Shown: positions 6,515 through 8,525 of the stretch, piece after piece
Layout: each line of letters begins with the position of its first letter
Numbering within the stretch: the first letter of the stretch is position 1
DNA from: OMSK01 sp902492995
Lineage (GTDB): Bacteria > Bacillota_I > Bacilli_A > RF39 > UBA660
Length of the DNA: 8,525 bases
Direction of reading: 5' to 3'
NCBI GenBank assembly: GCA_902492995.1
Contig: CABUNR010000036.1
Span: 1 to 8,525 of the forward strand
The notes under the pieces: model-generated
Databases searched by the model: none
What the model saw: only the letters and a program-made list of their open reading frames with translations
Told to the model about the DNA's origin: nothing
Position numbers and translations under genes: made by a program

Positions 6515-6541
6515 TTTATATTTTTTTTTATTTTATGTCAA
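6515..6541 (-). promoter_or_regulatory. Promoter for the zinc-ribbon gene pair
   Basis: On the minus strand a perfect TTGACA -35 (6541-6536) is followed either by TATAAA at 6520-6515 (15-nt spacer) or by TAAACT at 6518-6513 (17-nt spacer). The spacer contains nine consecutive A residues. It sits 20-50 nt before the TcaA/YvbJ-like ATG and within the 90-nt gap after mutL. I saw no convincing terminator for mutL in that gap, so read-through is possible. Confidence 0.6.
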
Positions 6542-6582
6542 TATCTGTTATAAAATATCATAAATTATCACAAATTTTACAC

Positions 6583-8397
6583 TTAAAAGCCACTTCTTTT
6601 AAATAACTTTTCTAATTCTTCTTTACTATAGTAAATTGTTGTTGGTCTACCATGAGGACAATTGAATGGATTTTTACATTTTCTTAAATCTTCTATTAGT
6701 TTTTCCATTTCTTCTTTTGTTATCTCTTCATTTGCTTTTATACTCATTTTACATGCTGTTGTTGCTGCTACATGATTTCTAAATCTTCCTATATCAAAAT
6801 TTTTCTCTTTTTCTATTACCATATCTATAATCATTTTAATCATTCCATTTAATTCATCTGGTTCGTATTCTCCACCTATCCAAGTTGGGTGGGATTTTAC
6901 TATAATTGAATTTATACCAAATGGTTCTATATCAAAATTCATATCTCTTAATAATTCTATATTTTCTTTTAATATAATGTATTCAGCATTTGTAAATTCA
7001 AATGTTAGTGGAACTAGCATATCCATTTTATCATTACTTGGATTAGATAATCTATCTAATACTATTTCATAATTTATTCTTTCTTTTGCGGCATGTTGAT
7101 CTATTATATACATACCTGTATCACTTTGACAAATAATATATGTTCCATGTACTTCTCCAACTGGATACATTATAGGCATTTTTTCATTTTCTAGTTCATT
7201 AATTTCATTTTTTTTATTCTCACTTATTATCAAATCTTCATTTATAAATAAATTATCTTCTTTTATATTTATATCATCAATTTCTTTGTTTACTGTTTCA
7301 GATGTTTCATTTACTTTTTCATATTTTGTTTCATCTTCTTTTATATCAAAATTAAGTGTGAATGTTTCAATTTTTTTACGTTCTTTTTCTTTTGCTTCTA
7401 TATTTGGAATTAAATTTATATTTTTAATTTTATTTATTATTGAATTTTTTACAAGTTCAGTTAATGAATCAAAGTTAGAAAACTTTACATCCATTTTGGT
7501 AGGATGAATATTGACATCAACAAGAGCTGGATCTACTTCTATTTTAAGTACGATAATAGGATATCTGTTATCTGGTTTATATGAATGGTATGAATCATTT
7601 ATTGTTCTATTTAACTCTATATTTCTTACCACTCTATTATTTACAAGTGTTATCATCCCATTTTTATTTGATCTATGTACTTCTGGCAGAGAAATATAAC
7701 CTGATATTTTGTAGTCAAGATTTTCTCCTTCTATTTCTACCATTCTTTTTGCAATATCTACTCCATATATACATTTTATGTTTTTAAGTAAGTTGTTAGA
7801 ACCATCCGTATTTAAAAGTATATTTGAATCAGATATTAAAGTTATTTTTATTTCTGGATGTGTTAATGATATTTTATTTACATAATCTGTTATACTTGCA
7901 AGTTCTGTATAATAACTTTTCAAGTGTTTAAGACGTGCTGGGGTATTAAAAAATAAATTTCTTACTTCTACAGTTGTTCCTTTTCTCAAATCTGATTCTA
8001 AAACCTCTTCAATTTTTCCACCTACAACTTTTACTTCTGTTCCAATAATACCATTGCTCGTTTTTAAATTTACCTCACTTACACTTGCAATAGACGCTAA
8101 TGCTTCACCTCTAAATCCAAGTGTTTCTATGTTAAATAAATCATCTATATTTTTTATTTTACTTGTTGCATGAAGTGCAAAGCATAATATAGCATCTTCT
8201 TTATCCATTCCAATACCATTATCTGTTACTTTAATTAGTTTTGTCCCGGCTTCTTCTACTTCTATTTTTATCTCTGTACTTTTAGCATCTATACTATTTT
8301 CTACTAATTCTTTTACTACGTTCATGCACCTTTCTACTACTTCTCCTGCAGCAATTTTATTAGATAACAATTCATCCATTATATGTATTTTTCCCAT
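6583..8397 (-). CDS. mutL: DNA mismatch repair protein MutL, endonuclease type
   Basis: MutL couples mismatch recognition by MutS to strand nicking and excision. The 604-residue protein has a normal length. The N-terminal GHKL ATPase (1 to about 330) shows KIAAGEVVER (14-23), KELVENSIDA (29-38, catalytic E30 and Mg-binding N34), DNGIGM (59-64), TLGFRGEAL (92-100) and FFNTPARLKHLK (149-160). An acidic, lysine-rich linker spans about 331-405. The C-terminal domain has the endonuclease motifs DQHAAKERINYE (433-444), ACKMSIK (548-554), CPHGRPT (580-586) and FKR (599-601), so it should nick DNA itself, as in bacteria lacking MutH. The ATG at 8395-8397 has AGGTGAT upstream. The segment just after VVER reads CMN where PAS is usual. 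mutS, often upstream, is not in the window. Confidence 0.98.
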   Translation of the reverse strand: MGKIHIMDELLSNKIAAGEVVERCMNVVKELVENSIDAKSTEIKIEVEEAGTKLIKVTDNGIGMDKEDAILCFALHATSKIKNIDDLFNIETLGFRGEALASIASVSEVNLKTSNGIIGTEVKVVGGKIEEVLESDLRKGTTVEVRNLFFNTPARLKHLKSYYTELASITDYVNKISLTHPEIKITLISDSNILLNTDGSNNLLKNIKCIYGVDIAKRMVEIEGENLDYKISGYISLPEVHRSNKNGMITLVNNRVVRNIELNRTINDSYHSYKPDNRYPIIVLKIEVDPALVDVNIHPTKMDVKFSNFDSLTELVKNSIINKIKNINLIPNIEAKEKERKKIETFTLNFDIKEDETKYEKVNETSETVNKEIDDINIKEDNLFINEDLIISENKKNEINELENEKMPIMYPVGEVHGTYIICQSDTGMYIIDQHAAKERINYEIVLDRLSNPSNDKMDMLVPLTFEFTNAEYIILKENIELLRDMNFDIEPFGINSIIVKSHPTWIGGEYEPDELNGMIKMIIDMVIEKEKNFDIGRFRNHVAATTACKMSIKANEEITKEEMEKLIEDLRKCKNPFNCPHGRPTTIYYSKEELEKLFKRSGF

Positions 8398-8412
8398 ACT
8401 ATCACCTAACTA

Positions 8413-8421
8413 ATTATAACA
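8413..8421 (-). promoter_or_regulatory. Possible extended -10 element upstream of mutL
   Basis: TGTTATAAT on the minus strand is a perfect extended -10 with no recognisable -35. Initiation about 7 nt downstream would start near 8406, almost at the ribosome binding site, leaving a nearly leaderless mRNA. In this AT-rich DNA it may be chance. Confidence 0.25.
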
Positions 8422-8453
8422 TTTATTTATAAAAAAAACTATAAACCTAAATA

Positions 8454-8479
8454 TGAAAAAAACACATTTATGTAGTGTT
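8454..8479 (-). terminator. Weak candidate terminator upstream of mutL
   Basis: On the minus strand AACAC (8479-8475), a 9-nt loop and GTGTT (8465-8461) are followed by a continuous T-run. It could end a gene lying beyond the right edge. The 5-bp stem is short. Apart from this and the possible -10 element, the 128 bases upstream of mutL show only an AGACTT/AAGTCT inverted repeat (8492-8497 and 8519-8524) with a long loop. Confidence 0.35.
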
Positions 8480-8525
8480 ACAATTGATGTGAGACTTTTT
8501 ATATAGTAAAAAAGCAATAAGTCTA

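Noticed and set aside
6493..6582. Terminator for mutL in the 90-nt gap
   Set aside because: Only loose AT-rich repeats such as TGATA direct copies are present. No stem with a T-run could be supported.
8492..8524. AGACTT/AAGTCT inverted repeat at the right edge
   Set aside because: Six base pairs with a loop of more than 20 AT-rich bases and no T-run; easily chance.

Overview
The window looks like part of the chromosome of a very AT-rich Gram-positive-type bacterium (Firmicutes/Bacilli or a Mollicutes-related lineage such as the uncultured gut groups). By eye it is roughly a quarter G+C. The reasons are strong AGGAGG-type ribosome binding sites, an RNase J2-like protein, a TcaA/YvbJ-type zinc-ribbon membrane protein, and an endonuclease-type MutL. 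Tryptophan is encoded by TGG where I checked (EF-Ts), and all seven genes end in TAA or TAG, so nothing points to recoding of TGA, although TGA is not used as a stop here. The exact taxon cannot be fixed from the sequence.

All seven complete genes lie on the minus strand, so transcription runs from high to low coordinates. In that order they are: mutL (6583-8397); a tightly coupled pair of zinc-ribbon membrane proteins (5302-6492 and 4535-5290) ending in an intrinsic terminator; an RNase J2-like gene (2769-4412) coupled to an unrecognised coiled-coil/zinc-site protein (2173-2760); then rpsB (1031-2044) and tsf (120-992). The rpsB-tsf pair has its own extended -10 promoter and a leader of about 100 nt. 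A candidate terminator follows tsf. No gap exceeds about 130 bases, and no RNA gene, CRISPR array or complete mobile element is visible.

Functionally the block is mostly housekeeping. MutL is the nicking subunit of mismatch repair, S2 and EF-Ts serve translation, and the RNase J2-like protein probably belongs to an mRNA decay/processing complex. The zinc-ribbon pair is probably a membrane or envelope stress module.

The unusual points are these. The RNase J paralogue has lost several metal-binding residues and the GSQGEP-type motif, and is probably a non-catalytic partner. Ribosomal protein S2 carries a lysine/glutamate-rich tail ending in a Rho_N/SAP-like motif. A hairpin with an extended -10 promoter in its loop sits just before the RNase J gene. 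The rpsB-tsf spacer and the region after tsf carry hairpins with the same GATGAT/ATCATC core. A short segment after tsf resembles the end of an ISL3-family insertion sequence. I see no convincing novel multi-gene system.
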